Shown here: in pieces, positions 5,032 to 13,739 of the stretch
Layout of the letters: the number at the start of each line of letters is the position of its first letter
Numbering within the stretch: the stretch's first letter is position 1
Assembly (NCBI GenBank): GCA_030765605.1
Contig: JAVCCG010000104.1
Coordinates: 1-26,877, forward strand
DNA: 26,877 nucleotides
Reading direction: 5' to 3'
Origin: Candidatus Alcyoniella australis
Lineage (GTDB): Bacteria; Lernaellota; Lernaellaia; JAVCCG01; Alcyoniellaceae
Program-made: the position numbers and the translations under genes
The notes under the pieces: generated by a model
What the model saw: the letters and a program-made list of their open reading frames with translations, nothing else
What the model was told of the DNA's origin: nothing
Databases searched by the model: none

Positions 5032-7208
5032 ACGCGAAAGACCTTAATTGCCGGCCCTTGGATTTCAAAGTTCAGCGGGTCGGACCCGAGCTCGAGCGAC
5101 TCGTCGCTGAACAGCTCGGTCAGCACCAGGCGCGAGTGCTCAGCACTCAGATCGCGCAGCCGCAGTGTGACGTTGTTCAGGCCCTTGCGCCAACCGACGA
5201 CCGCCAGGTAGCCGCTGCCCTCGCTGAGTTCACGCCACCAGAGTTTAGGCGGGCGCGAGTTGAAGAACAGCACGTCCTCGGCCGGATTTTTAATCAGCAC
5301 CGGCGTGTACTGATCGAACAGGTCCAGCGGTTCGAATCGTCCCCGGGCGTCGGCCAGCTCGATCAGCTGCGGCGAGAGCAGCAAAAGTTTGCGCTGGGCG
5401 TCGAGCTGGTTGAGGTCGTCGCCCAGCAGCAGGTGGTCGCCGCCCAAAGCGTTGATCACGGCCGAGAGTCGGGCCTCGTCATCGCCCAGCGGCTCGCGCA
5501 CCACCAGGTTGTCCGGGTCGATCAGGAACCAGCGGCTGGTGAAAAAGCGCGCCGAGTTCATCCGCGCCAGGTTGGCGTTGATCACGTGAAGCGGCCAGGG
5601 AAACAGCGGGCTGACCACGTCGGTGCCGGTGCGGATCGCGTGCGCCTGGCCCACGCTGGGCAAGATCGGCTCGCCGCAGGCCAGGATGAACACCTCCTGG
5701 CCCGCCGCATCGCGGATCAGGTTCATCGCCCGCTGGTAAGCCTGCATCGAGGTGACCGACTCGCGGCGCACGCCCTCGATCGATCCGGCGAAGAGGAAGT
5801 CGAGCTTGAGGTAGGTGAAGCCGCGGTGAACCATGGTCGAGATCTGGACCCGCAGCCAGTCGGCCGCGTCCGGGTGGGTCACGTCGAGGTAGGCGTAGGA
5901 CGCTGCGCCGAGGTTGTCGAACAGCGGGTGCTCGCCCGCACTGTCGCGTACGAACCAGTCGGGGTGCGCCTGGTAGACGCCGGACTCGACGTCGACCAGC
6001 AGCGGCGCCATCCAGATCCCGGGTCGCAGGCCGTAGGCCGAGATCGCGTCGGCCAGCCGGTCCAGGCCCGAGGGGAACTTGTCGTTGGCTTTCCAATCGC
6101 CCCAGCGCGGCATGTAGCCGTCGTCGAGCTGGACCAGGGTGTACCCGGCGTCGGCAAATTCGGAGTCGATTGTCGGCAGTTGGTCGAGCACATTTTGCTC
6201 GGTGACATCGGCGAAGAACTCGTACCAGCTGCCCCAGCCGCGCGGCCGCTGGCCGCTGGTCAGCGGCGGTACGACTTGGGCCACGCGCTGGGCGTAGTCG
6301 TACAGCGCGTCTACGCCGTTTTGCGCCACAGTGAAGAACAGCGGGTCGAGGATCAGCTCGCTGCCCGCGGCGAGATCGATGGCGTCGCCCGGCGTGCCCT
6401 GCGCAACGATCAGGTTGCCGCGGCCGTCGGCGCGCAGTGCCTCGGAGGCGATATAGGTCTTCCAGGTGTGGGCCGAGAGCGCGCCCGCGGCCAATGTCTC
6501 GCCGCCGTTGCCCGCCTCGTCGCGCTGCACGGACCAGGCGCCGACCCACCACGAGACTCCGCGACAATCATCGCCCGGATGATAGTTGTTGGCGCAGGCC
6601 TTGACCCGGCCGTCAGCGCGCGGCACCGCGCCGTCTCCGACCTCGATGCGCTCGATCTGCGTCGGGCTCCAGGCGTCGTGGCCGTTGTGCAGCATCTGGT
6701 ATCCGCCGTTAAAGCCCACGGCGCTTACCCCGCCAACCCCCACACCCCGCGAGGCGTTGAACGCGATTTCATACCCCTCGATTTGCGCGGTGGAGTGCGC
6801 GCTGAGCAGCGCGGTGAACGTAACCCCCAACGGCTCGTCGCTTGGCGAGATCTCCAGCTCCAAATCCGGGGCAAAATTGTGTCCGCTGAACGACCAGCGC
6901 GTGCTGCTGCTGGTGTAGTCGGCCCGGGCATGCGGATAGTCGCCCAGCGCGACCCACTCCAGGCGGTCGTCGCGCCGCAGGGCCAGCCGCGCCTCGCCGC
7001 CGAGCAGCTCGAACGAGCACGGCGGCGCGGAGATCAGTTTGAACGTGCGCGATTGTTCGTCGATCAGCGGGATCAGCGAGCAGGCCGGGTACTCCACCGT
7101 TCCATCGTCCTGCGTCCCGTCCGTGGAGTCCTCGACGTTCTCCTCGCAGCCCGGCGCGATTAGCGCCAGAACAAAAACCAGCGTCAGCAAGGTCAACAAG
7201 CGGGCCAT
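5019..7208 (-). CDS. GH36-type alpha-galactosidase-like lipoprotein
   Basis: A clan GH-D glycoside hydrolase, family 36-like, predicted to remove terminal alpha-galactosyl or related residues by a retaining mechanism. In order: a lipoprotein signal peptide with lipobox LIAPGC (Cys21), an N-terminal beta-sandwich (about 40-315), a catalytic barrel with LVQLDDGY near 358-365, nucleophile Asp470 in YLKLDF, the ACGEP loop near 510, acid/base Asp530 in RTGTD, and a C-terminal beta domain. ATG 7208 is chosen over the longer frame to 7283 because it gives the signal peptide and has AGGAGT at good spacing. At 729 residues it has the normal size for the larger GH36 members. It stands alone, without transporter or sugar regulator, so the substrate is unknown; anchoring in the envelope suggests outer-surface or periplasmic glycans. 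Confidence 0.85.
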   Translation of the reverse strand: MARLLTLLTLVFVLALIAPGCEENVEDSTDGTQDDGTVEYPACSLIPLIDEQSRTFKLISAPPCSFELLGGEARLALRRDDRLEWVALGDYPHARADYTSSSTRWSFSGHNFAPDLELEISPSDEPLGVTFTALLSAHSTAQIEGYEIAFNASRGVGVGGVSAVGFNGGYQMLHNGHDAWSPTQIERIEVGDGAVPRADGRVKACANNYHPGDDCRGVSWWVGAWSVQRDEAGNGGETLAAGALSAHTWKTYIASEALRADGRGNLIVAQGTPGDAIDLAAGSELILDPLFFTVAQNGVDALYDYAQRVAQVVPPLTSGQRPRGWGSWYEFFADVTEQNVLDQLPTIDSEFADAGYTLVQLDDGYMPRWGDWKANDKFPSGLDRLADAISAYGLRPGIWMAPLLVDVESGVYQAHPDWFVRDSAGEHPLFDNLGAASYAYLDVTHPDAADWLRVQISTMVHRGFTYLKLDFLFAGSIEGVRRESVTSMQAYQRAMNLIRDAAGQEVFILACGEPILPSVGQAHAIRTGTDVVSPLFPWPLHVINANLARMNSARFFTSRWFLIDPDNLVVREPLGDDEARLSAVINALGGDHLLLGDDLNQLDAQRKLLLLSPQLIELADARGRFEPLDLFDQYTPVLIKNPAEDVLFFNSRPPKLWWRELSEGSGYLAVVGWRKGLNNVTLRLRDLSAEHSRLVLTELFSDESLELGSDPLNFEIQGPAIKVFRVQPR

Positions 7209-7253
7209 CCGTATTACTCCTGTTGGGCGTACGCCGAGGTGCGGGCGGGAAGC

Positions 7254-7283
7254 ACTATGCGCGAAAAGCGGCGCAGGTTTCAA
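7254..7283 (-). promoter_or_regulatory. Possible promoter of the GH36 gene
   Basis: On the minus strand, TTGAAA (7283-7278) and CATAGT (7259-7254) are 18 bp apart, with a predicted start near 7246 and a leader of about 38 nt. The match is moderate (5 of 6 and 4 of 6). Confidence 0.4.
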
Positions 7284-7338
7284 ACCGCAAGGCGACGATT
7301 GACGACACTAGGTTCACCAGTGCGATAAACTATGCGCA

Positions 7339-8724
7339 ATGAAGGATCGTCGTTGGGACGCGGCGCTGGCGCTCTGCGCCGGGGCGTTGCTCGTGCTCTA
7401 CGCCATGGGTGCGGTCGGGCTGTGCGGCACCGGGCTATGGGGCCTGACGCTGGGCGGGCGTCTGCCGATGGCCGCACTGATTCCATTGCTGATTATTGCC
7501 GCTGCCTGCTGTGTGCCGCCGGTGGGCCATCAGCTGCTGCGCGTTCTGCGTCGGGCCGATGCCTGGCTCGGGGCGCGGCGTCTGCGCGGGCTGCTGGCGC
7601 TCGAGCTGGTCTGCCTGCTGCTGCTGTTGCTGCTGCACTCACACAAAGCGTACTACGGCCTGCCCCTGGCGTTGAACGACCTTGACCGCGTCTACCCGAC
7701 CAACCCGCTGAGCAACCTGTTTCTGCGGCTGGTCAGCGCGCTGTTCTCCGGCCTGGCCCTGGCCGCGCCGCTTGCGCATGAGCTCGATCCGCTGATCGCC
7801 CTGGCGAGTATCTGCGCCGGAGCGCTGCTGATTCCGCTGCTGTGGTCTTTGGCCGGACGCATCGCGCCCCAGGGCGAGCGGCTGCCCGCGTTCGCGCTGC
7901 TGCTGTTCGCGCCGAGTCTGGCGCTGTTCGCCGGACATCGCGAGATCTATTTCGCGCCGGTGCTGGCCATGGCGCTGTTCTGCCTGGCGCTGATTCACGA
8001 CCTGCGAGAGGACGCGTTGCCCTGGCGTAGCGGTTCGGCCGGGTTCGCTGCCGTGGGCGCGCACATGCTCAACGCGTCGGTGCTGCCGGTGCTGCTGCTG
8101 ATCGGCCTGACCTGCGGACGCCGTTTTTCGAGGTCCAAACGCGCGGCCGCGCTGCTGGGCCCGTTCGTCGCGGGCGCGGCGCTGATCGCGGCCTGGGCTG
8201 CCTGGGATCTGCACGCCCGCGGCGCGAGCATTGGTCCCTACGAGCTGCTGGGCTCGTTCGCTCATTTGCAGTCCGAGTCGTACGGCCTGTTCTGGATCGC
8301 GTGGCTCGATCATCAAGCCCCGGCCGGGATGTTCTCGCAGGAGCACCTGGAGCAGTTTTACAACCAGCTGCTGCTGCACTGCCCGCTGTTAATCGTGCTG
8401 ATCGCGGCGCTGCCCAACGCCATACGTAAAGCCCTACGCGGCGATCGAGCATTGGGCGCGCTGCTGTTACTGTGGCTCGGGGCGCTGGTTGTGGCCGTGA
8501 TCGACCGTCCGATCGGCGGGCATTTGAGCCAATGGGCGCACAGCTCCAATCTGGCCCTGGTGACGACCGTCGTCTTTGTCTACGTCTTCTACCGCGTGCT
8601 CGACGGCGCGCGACGCGACGCGGCGGCCGCCGCGCTGATCGGGCTGAGCGCCTTTCACACGCTGAGCCTGATGCTGGTCAATCGACTTAACCTCGGCCCG
8701 TACCTCGGATTCGGCGGACAATAG
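7339..8724 (+). CDS. Polytopic membrane protein, GT-C-like
   Basis: A 461-residue integral membrane protein with about ten hydrophobic segments covering nearly the whole chain and short polar loops. The central part, with GHREIYFAPVLAMALF near 195-210, resembles the aromatic loop-helix seen in ArnT/PMT-like GT-C membrane glycosyltransferases, but the usual N-terminal acidic catalytic motif is not obvious, so the family call is tentative. A run of CTG codons at 7610-7640 encodes a poly-leucine helix. ATG 7339 lacks a clear ribosome site; a TTGACG at 7299-7304 could be a -35 box, which would make the leader very short. The stop is followed after 3 nt by the cardiolipin-synthase-like gene, so they form an operon. 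Confidence 0.6.
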   Translation: MKDRRWDAALALCAGALLVLYAMGAVGLCGTGLWGLTLGGRLPMAALIPLLIIAAACCVPPVGHQLLRVLRRADAWLGARRLRGLLALELVCLLLLLLLHSHKAYYGLPLALNDLDRVYPTNPLSNLFLRLVSALFSGLALAAPLAHELDPLIALASICAGALLIPLLWSLAGRIAPQGERLPAFALLLFAPSLALFAGHREIYFAPVLAMALFCLALIHDLREDALPWRSGSAGFAAVGAHMLNASVLPVLLLIGLTCGRRFSRSKRAAALLGPFVAGAALIAAWAAWDLHARGASIGPYELLGSFAHLQSESYGLFWIAWLDHQAPAGMFSQEHLEQFYNQLLLHCPLLIVLIAALPNAIRKALRGDRALGALLLLWLGALVVAVIDRPIGGHLSQWAHSSNLALVTTVVFVYVFYRVLDGARRDAAAAALIGLSAFHTLSLMLVNRLNLGPYLGFGGQ

Positions 8725-8727
8725 CCG

Positions 8728-9834
8728 ATGGCGATCACCCTTGGCGCGGACAGGATCGAGCTGTTTCGCAACGGTCGCGAGCTTTACCCGCGGATGCTCG
8801 GCGACATCGAACGCGCCCAGCGCGCCATCCACTGGGAGATGTACATCTTTGCCGACGACCCGGTGGGCGAGCTGTTCCGCGACGCCCTTGCCAGGCGCGC
8901 CGCGGCCGGGGTTGAGGTGCTGCTGCTGGTCGACGCACTGGGCTCGTTGGGCACGCCCTCGACGTTTTTCGACAGCGTGCGCCGCGCCGGCGGCACGGTG
9001 CGCTTTTTCAATCCGCTGGCGCTTTGGCGTCACGGCGGCGGACGCTATCGTGCGCTGCCGTGGGATCGACGCGACCACCGCAAGCTGCTGGTGATCGACC
9101 ACGAGCTGGCCTACGTCGGTGGGATCAACCTGGGCAATCAGTTCCTGCACTGGGAGGACCTACAACTGCGCGTGGAGGGACCGGGCGCCGCGCGGCTGGC
9201 CGAGAGCTTCCAGAGCGTCTGGCGCGCTGACCCGCGTATCCTATTCCGCAGGATGCTCGAACCGTACCGGTCCACGTCCAGGCTGATCGACGTGCTCGAC
9301 GGCTTTCCCGCTCCGGACTACAGCCCGATTAAGAAAGCCTACGTCTCGATCATCAAGCGCGCGCGCAGCACGTTGTGGCTCAGCCAGTCCTACTTCTTTC
9401 CCAGCCGCAAGCTGCGCCGGGAACTGGCCAAGGCCGTGGCGCGCGGGGTCGACGTCAGGCTGATGCTGCCGGCGCATTCGGACATCTACGTTGTCGAGAT
9501 GGCCAGCCGACGGCTCTACGCCAAGCTGCTCAAGCAGGGGGTGCGGATCTACCTTTACGAGCCGACGATGCTCCACACCAAGTGGGCCTGCGTCGATGGT
9601 CGGCAGTCGATCGTCGGCTCGGCCAACCTCGATCCGGTGAGCCTGTTTCATACCCTGGAGATCGATTTGCTGATCCGTTCCGAGGAACTTGCTGCGCAAC
9701 TCGAGGAGCTGTTCAAGCACAACATCGAACGCTGCCGGGCCCTTGATTTCACCTCCTGGTCAAGGCGACCGTGGCTGGATCGGCTGCGCGAACGGCTGTG
9801 GTACCGGCTGCGGCGTTTCTTTTATTACTCGTGA
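8728..9834 (+). CDS. cls: Phospholipase D family protein, cardiolipin synthase-like
   Basis: A PLD-superfamily enzyme that most likely joins phosphatidyl groups to make cardiolipin or a related phospholipid at the membrane. Both HKD motifs are intact: H117-R-K119-(x4)-D124 in DHRKLLVID, followed by GGINLG, and H283-T-K285-(x4)-D290 in MLHTKWACVD, followed by GSANLD. The two-motif layout without N-terminal membrane helices resembles ClsB-type synthases more than ClsA, and the length (368 residues) fits. The C-terminus is very basic and aromatic (residues about 347-368), suitable for membrane surface binding. The ATG lies 3 nt after the previous stop, without its own clear ribosome site, so coupling is likely. 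A general PLD phosphodiesterase remains possible. Confidence 0.85.
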   Translation: MAITLGADRIELFRNGRELYPRMLGDIERAQRAIHWEMYIFADDPVGELFRDALARRAAAGVEVLLLVDALGSLGTPSTFFDSVRRAGGTVRFFNPLALWRHGGGRYRALPWDRRDHRKLLVIDHELAYVGGINLGNQFLHWEDLQLRVEGPGAARLAESFQSVWRADPRILFRRMLEPYRSTSRLIDVLDGFPAPDYSPIKKAYVSIIKRARSTLWLSQSYFFPSRKLRRELAKAVARGVDVRLMLPAHSDIYVVEMASRRLYAKLLKQGVRIYLYEPTMLHTKWACVDGRQSIVGSANLDPVSLFHTLEIDLLIRSEELAAQLEELFKHNIERCRALDFTSWSRRPWLDRLRERLWYRLRRFFYYS

Positions 9835-9845
9835 TCCCAGTTTCG

Positions 9846-9875
9846 TTGATATGGCCGCGCGTCGCGTACTATATT
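9846..9875 (+). promoter_or_regulatory. Sigma70-type promoter of the SGNH gene
   Basis: TTGATA (9846-9851) and TATATT (9870-9875) are separated by 18 bp. The predicted start near 9882 lies about 20 nt before the coding start. It lets the third gene of this group be expressed independently of the two before it. Confidence 0.55.
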
Positions 9876-9900
9876 TTGCCGAACTGGAATCTCGCGGTGG

Positions 9901-11091
9901 ATGATGACAAAAGAAAAGCGCGCTAAGCAGCGGATTCCCCGTTCAAGGGCGATCGCCTATGCCTTGGCGATCAACCTGTTCGTGCTGCTGCTGCTCGCAC
10001 TGGTTGCCGAGCTGGTGCTGCGCCGCACTGCGGTCGAGCTGGACATCGCAGTCTCTCAGGCGCGCGTGGGAGCTCAGCAAGACGATGACGAGCACAACCA
10101 GTCGCGGCTGACCAACGCCGTGTCCACGGTCGAGCCGCGTTCCGGCAGGACCATCAGAGGCCGCGATCCGGACACGCGCGAGCAGTTCCCGATTCCGTTC
10201 AACCAATACGGACTGCGCGATTACGGCGTGCTGCGACTGCTCAAACAGCCCGGAGAACGCAGGGTGGTGCTGGTCGGCGACAGCTTTGTCGAGAACCTCG
10301 GTCTGCCCTGGGAGCAAGGTTTGAGCGCCGGTCTGGAACGCGTGCTACGTGACCGCGGACAAGCCCTGGACGTGCTGGGCCTGGGCCTGAGCGGCACGGG
10401 AACTCGCGGGCAGCTCGAGCTGATGCAACGCTTTTTACCCGACCTGGCGCCGGACCTGGTGCTGCTGTGCTGGTTCAACAACGACCTAAACGATCTACGC
10501 CGCGAGCTGCGCGGCGAAACGCGACAGCGCTCGAGCCTGCTGGCGCGTTCATACCTCTACACTTTTCTGGGGCTGCGGCTGGGTGCGCTGCTGCGCTCGG
10601 ATTCCGAGCGACAAGAGGAGTATCGGCTGCTTTACCAGCCGTACTTTATCGATGGCGAGCGCGATCCGCTGGTGGCCGAGGAGCTGGCGCGCACCGCGGA
10701 ACTGTTCGAGCAGATGGACGACCTGTGCCGCGCCCACGGCGCGCGGTTCGCAGTGCTGACCGTGCCCAACGCAATCTCGTTTTCCAAACTGACCGTGCGC
10801 GAGGCCTACGATGAGATCTGCGCGCTGAGCGGCCGCAATCTCGCCGACTTCCGCCCCGGCCTGGCCTACTACACGATCATGCGGCTCGCCCAGGGCAGAG
10901 GGGTTGATTGCTATCCGTTATTGTTCGCCGATTTTCAGCGGGAGCTGGCCGACAAGCCGCCGCAGAGCATTGAGGCCCGGCAGGCGTTGTACTTTGCCGC
11001 GGACCCGCACTGGAACGCGAGCGGCTGCGAGGTCGCGGCGCAAAGCATTGCGCAGTGGATCGAGCAACAGGGGCTGCTCAGGGCTCCCTGA
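9901..11091 (+). CDS. Membrane-anchored SGNH/GDSL-type hydrolase or acyltransferase
   Basis: A 396-residue protein with a basic N-terminus, one membrane helix (about 18-40) and an extracytoplasmic SGNH domain. The four blocks can be read as VGDSF with Ser128, the SGTGT glycine block near 164, FNNDLND with Asn194, and DPHWNASG with Asp369/His371. The anchored N-terminus and the DPHW block resemble the SGNH proteins that O-acetylate or de-acetylate surface polysaccharides (AlgX/DltD-like group); there is no MBOAT partner in view. ATG 9901 and ATG 9904 are tandem; GGTGG just upstream gives better spacing to 9904. It ends 3 bp from the convergent murA stop, with no terminator between. Confidence 0.75.
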   Translation: MMTKEKRAKQRIPRSRAIAYALAINLFVLLLLALVAELVLRRTAVELDIAVSQARVGAQQDDDEHNQSRLTNAVSTVEPRSGRTIRGRDPDTREQFPIPFNQYGLRDYGVLRLLKQPGERRVVLVGDSFVENLGLPWEQGLSAGLERVLRDRGQALDVLGLGLSGTGTRGQLELMQRFLPDLAPDLVLLCWFNNDLNDLRRELRGETRQRSSLLARSYLYTFLGLRLGALLRSDSERQEEYRLLYQPYFIDGERDPLVAEELARTAELFEQMDDLCRAHGARFAVLTVPNAISFSKLTVREAYDEICALSGRNLADFRPGLAYYTIMRLAQGRGVDCYPLLFADFQRELADKPPQSIEARQALYFAADPHWNASGCEVAAQSIAQWIEQQGLLRAP

Positions 11092-11094
11092 TCG

Positions 11095-12342
11095 CTATTC
11101 TTTCTCGCGCCTGATCGTCGCTCCTAAAGATGCGAGCTTGCGCTCGATGCGCTCGTAACCGCGGTCGAGGTGATAGACGCGGCGCACGATGGTGGTGCCC
11201 GAGGCGGCCAGTCCGGCGAGCACCAGGCTGGCGCTGGCACGCAGATCCGTGGCCATCACCGTGGCGCCCGAGGGCAGCTCCACGCCGCGCACCACGGCCG
11301 AACGCCCCTCGATCTGAATCTGGGCTCCGAGCCTGCGCAGCTCGGGCACGTGCATGAAGCGGTTTTCGAAGATCGTCTCGGTGATTACCGACGTGCCCTG
11401 AGCCAGGGTCATCAGCGCCATGAACTGCGCCTGCATGTCCGTGGGGAAACCCGGGTAGGGCGCTGTGCGCAGGTCCACGGCGCGCGGGCGGTCGACGCAG
11501 CTGACGCGTACGCCGTCGGTCTGCGGCTCGATGCTCACTCCGGCGTCCTTGAACTTTTCGACGACCGCCTCCAGATCACCGGCGCGCGCGCCGCGCAGTA
11601 GTACGTTGCCGCGGGTGATCGCCGCGGCGGTCATCAAGGTGCCGGTCTCGATGCGGTCGGGCATCAGATCCCAGTCCGCGCCGTGCAACCGCTCGACCCC
11701 CTCGACGGTAATTACCTCCGAGCCCGCGCCCTCGATCTTGGCCCCCATCGCCGAGAGCAGGCGCGCCAGGTCGACGATCTCGGGCTCGCGCGCGGCGTTC
11801 TCGATCACGGTGGTTCCCTTGGCCAGGGTCGCGGCCATCAATATGTTCTCGGTGCCGCCGACCGTGGGGAAGTCGAAGACGACTTTCGCCCCTTGAGGCT
11901 TCCCCTGGGCTACTACGTATCCGTGCTCGAGGTCGATTTTGACCCCCATCGAGCGCAGGCCGGCCAGGTGCAGGTTGATCGGGCGCACGCCGATGGCGCA
12001 GCCGCCGGGCAGGCTGACCTTGGCGTGGCCGAAGCGCGCCACCAGCGGTCCGAGCACCAGGATGCTGGCGCGCATTCTGCGCACCACGTCGTAGGGCGCC
12101 TCGGTGGAGGACACGTCGCTGGCATCGAGGGTCATCTCGCGGGCGCCCTCGATCTTGACGCCGAGGGTCTGAAGCAGCGCCTTGGTCGTGCTTACGTCCA
12201 CCAGGTCGGGCATTCCGCGAATGGTCAGCGGTTCGTCGGTGAGCAGCGCCGCGGTCATCTGCGGCAGCGCCGCGTTCTTCGAGCCCGAGACCTCGACTTC
12301 GCCGATCAGCCGCTGTCCGCCCTGCACTACGATGCGATCCAT
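11095..12342 (-). CDS. murA: UDP-N-acetylglucosamine 1-carboxyvinyltransferase MurA
   Basis: Transfers enolpyruvate from PEP to UDP-GlcNAc, the first committed step of peptidoglycan synthesis in the cytoplasm. The 415-residue protein matches E. coli numbering closely: Lys22-Asn23 in SGSKNAALP, the catalytic Cys115 in LPGGCAIG, Arg120 in GVRP, and the FPTDMQAQ loop with the catalytic Asp near 302. Because the Cys is kept rather than replaced by Asp, fosfomycin sensitivity of the enzyme is expected from family knowledge. A ribosome site AGGGAG precedes the ATG. Its start directly abuts the prmC stop (TAG then ATG), at the end of a six-gene leftward run. Confidence 0.97.
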   Translation of the reverse strand: MDRIVVQGGQRLIGEVEVSGSKNAALPQMTAALLTDEPLTIRGMPDLVDVSTTKALLQTLGVKIEGAREMTLDASDVSSTEAPYDVVRRMRASILVLGPLVARFGHAKVSLPGGCAIGVRPINLHLAGLRSMGVKIDLEHGYVVAQGKPQGAKVVFDFPTVGGTENILMAATLAKGTTVIENAAREPEIVDLARLLSAMGAKIEGAGSEVITVEGVERLHGADWDLMPDRIETGTLMTAAAITRGNVLLRGARAGDLEAVVEKFKDAGVSIEPQTDGVRVSCVDRPRAVDLRTAPYPGFPTDMQAQFMALMTLAQGTSVITETIFENRFMHVPELRRLGAQIQIEGRSAVVRGVELPSGATVMATDLRASASLVLAGLAASGTTIVRRVYHLDRGYERIERKLASLGATIRREKE

Positions 12343-13230
12343 CTAGTTCTCCCTGTGGGCGATTACCACCCGATGGTGTCCGGCCAGGTCCTTGGCCGCG
12401 CGCGGCGCGTCGTACCCGCCGTGGCCGGTGATTATCCCAGTTACTCGATCCAGTTGTCCGGCGCCGATCTCGAAACACAGCACGCCGCCGGGCCGCAGCA
12501 GCGGCGCGGCCTGCTCGACCAAACGCTGGATCAGTTCCAGCCCGTCGGGACCGGCGATCAACGCCGCGTGCGGTTCGTGGTCGCGCACGTCGGCCGGCAG
12601 CGCGGCCAGCTCGTGCTCGGCGATGTAGGGTGGGTTGCTGATAACCGCGTCCAGCGGGCCCGCGACCCGCTCGAGCACGTCCGATTGCAGCAGTTCGATG
12701 TGCTCGGCCACGTTGTGACGCACCGCGTTGCGACTGGCGAACTCCAGCGCCTCGGGGCTGATCTCGGTGGCGACCAGTTGCGCGCCGGGCAGACTGTGCG
12801 CCAGCGACACGCAGATCGCGCCGCTCCCCGCACCGACCTCGGCAATCAACGGGCGCTCCAGCTTTTGTTCGGCCAGCAGCTTGAGCAGGCAGTCGACCAG
12901 CACCTCGGTCTCGGGACGCGGAACGAGCACCGCCGGGCCGACCTCGAACTCCAGGCCGTAGAACTCCTTGCGACCCAGGATGTAGGCCACCGGCTCGCCG
13001 CTCAACCGTCGCCGGATCAGTTCGCGAAAACGGTCGCGCTCCGCTGTTTCGACCTGGCGGTCGTGCTGCAGGTACAGCCCCAGGCGGTCCAAACCGAGCA
13101 CCTCGCCTATTAATAACTCGGCGTCCAGCCGCGGTTCCTGTACTCCGCGCTCGCGTAGAAACTCGGTGGATGTGCCCAGCAGCTCGAGCACGCTCATCTG
13201 ACGTTGGTTGCTTTGCGCACCCTGGCTCAT
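12343..13230 (-). CDS. prmC: Peptide chain release factor N5-glutamine methyltransferase PrmC
   Basis: Methylates the GGQ glutamine of release factors RF1/RF2 using S-adenosylmethionine. The N-terminal helical release-factor-binding domain (1-85) is followed by GRKEFYG (86-92), the VPRPETE segment, the SAM site EVGAGSGAI (131-139) and the catalytic NPPY motif (199-202). A longer open frame reaches 13485, but ATG 13230 is chosen because it forms an ATGA overlap with the upstream gene and gives the usual family length (295 aa). A second in-frame ATG at 13197 is possible. Usually prfA sits directly upstream of prmC; here it does not. Confidence 0.93.
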   Translation of the reverse strand: MSQGAQSNQRQMSVLELLGTSTEFLRERGVQEPRLDAELLIGEVLGLDRLGLYLQHDRQVETAERDRFRELIRRRLSGEPVAYILGRKEFYGLEFEVGPAVLVPRPETEVLVDCLLKLLAEQKLERPLIAEVGAGSGAICVSLAHSLPGAQLVATEISPEALEFASRNAVRHNVAEHIELLQSDVLERVAGPLDAVISNPPYIAEHELAALPADVRDHEPHAALIAGPDGLELIQRLVEQAAPLLRPGGVLCFEIGAGQLDRVTGIITGHGGYDAPRAAKDLAGHHRVVIAHREN

Positions 13231-13739
13231 CGTGCTGACTTCAGTTCCGAGCGTAGCGGCTGGGCCGCGCTGAGCAGGGTCAAGAGCACACCGCGGAACT
13301 GTTCGTAGCTCAGGCCCGACTCGGTGCTGAAGCTGTGGCTGAGCCGGATTGTACCGGCCTTGCGGTCCCACTCGAGTTTGCCCATTGCCAGCTCGTAGTT
13401 CAGCTCCATGGCCCGTTGCAGCACCACGGCGCGCTTGGGGTCGTCGGCCTTTAACTCGCAGAGGTCCAGCAGCGCCAGGTAGCACAGGCAGGCCGCCGGG
13501 TCCGCTGACAGCAGCAGATCAAAGGTCCGGCCGTCGAATACAACGCGCCCCAACATCCCGCTCTCCGAAGCTTGTCCGATAATCCCCAGTCGCGCGGCGT
13601 AGCCCTTGACCAGCTCCAGGTCGACGGTGCAAATCGCGGCCTGCGGCGCTGGACTCGTCGCGGTAGTCGGACCGGCCATGGACGCAGGCGCGGCCGACAG
13701 CAGCGCGCTTAGCGCCAGAATCGCGACGATCGCTCTCAT
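13227..13739 (-). CDS. Secreted YbjN-like small protein
   Basis: A 170-residue protein with a clear Sec signal peptide ending SMA-G near residue 22. The mature part resembles the YbjN/type-III-chaperone-like fold: one strand-rich section (LGRVVFDGRTFDLLLSAD), then a helix with ELNYELAMGKLEWD, then TIRLSHSFSTESGLSYEQF and a closing helix. YbjN-like proteins are of poorly known function and usually cytoplasmic, so the signal peptide is noteworthy. The start is supported by AGGAGT 5 nt upstream. It overlaps both neighbours by 4 bp (ATGA at 13736-13739 and 13227-13230), so it is translated together with the HAD phosphatase and prmC. The fold call is tentative. Confidence 0.65.
   Translation of the reverse strand: MRAIVAILALSALLSAAPASMAGPTTATSPAPQAAICTVDLELVKGYAARLGIIGQASESGMLGRVVFDGRTFDLLLSADPAACLCYLALLDLCELKADDPKRAVVLQRAMELNYELAMGKLEWDRKAGTIRLSHSFSTESGLSYEQFRGVLLTLLSAAQPLRSELKSAR

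Noticed and set aside
5058-7163. A 701-codon plus-strand frame opposite the GH36 gene
   Set aside because: It is the antisense shadow of a GC-rich gene with intact catalytic residues; the translation is Val/Arg/Gln-rich and matches nothing.
11683-13113. A 476-codon plus-strand frame across murA and prmC
   Set aside because: It overlaps two unmistakable enzymes on the other strand and has no recognisable product.
13231-13485. N-terminal extension of prmC in the open frame
   Set aside because: The extension is low-complexity, overlaps the YbjN-like gene in full, and the ATGA overlap at 13227-13230 marks the real start.
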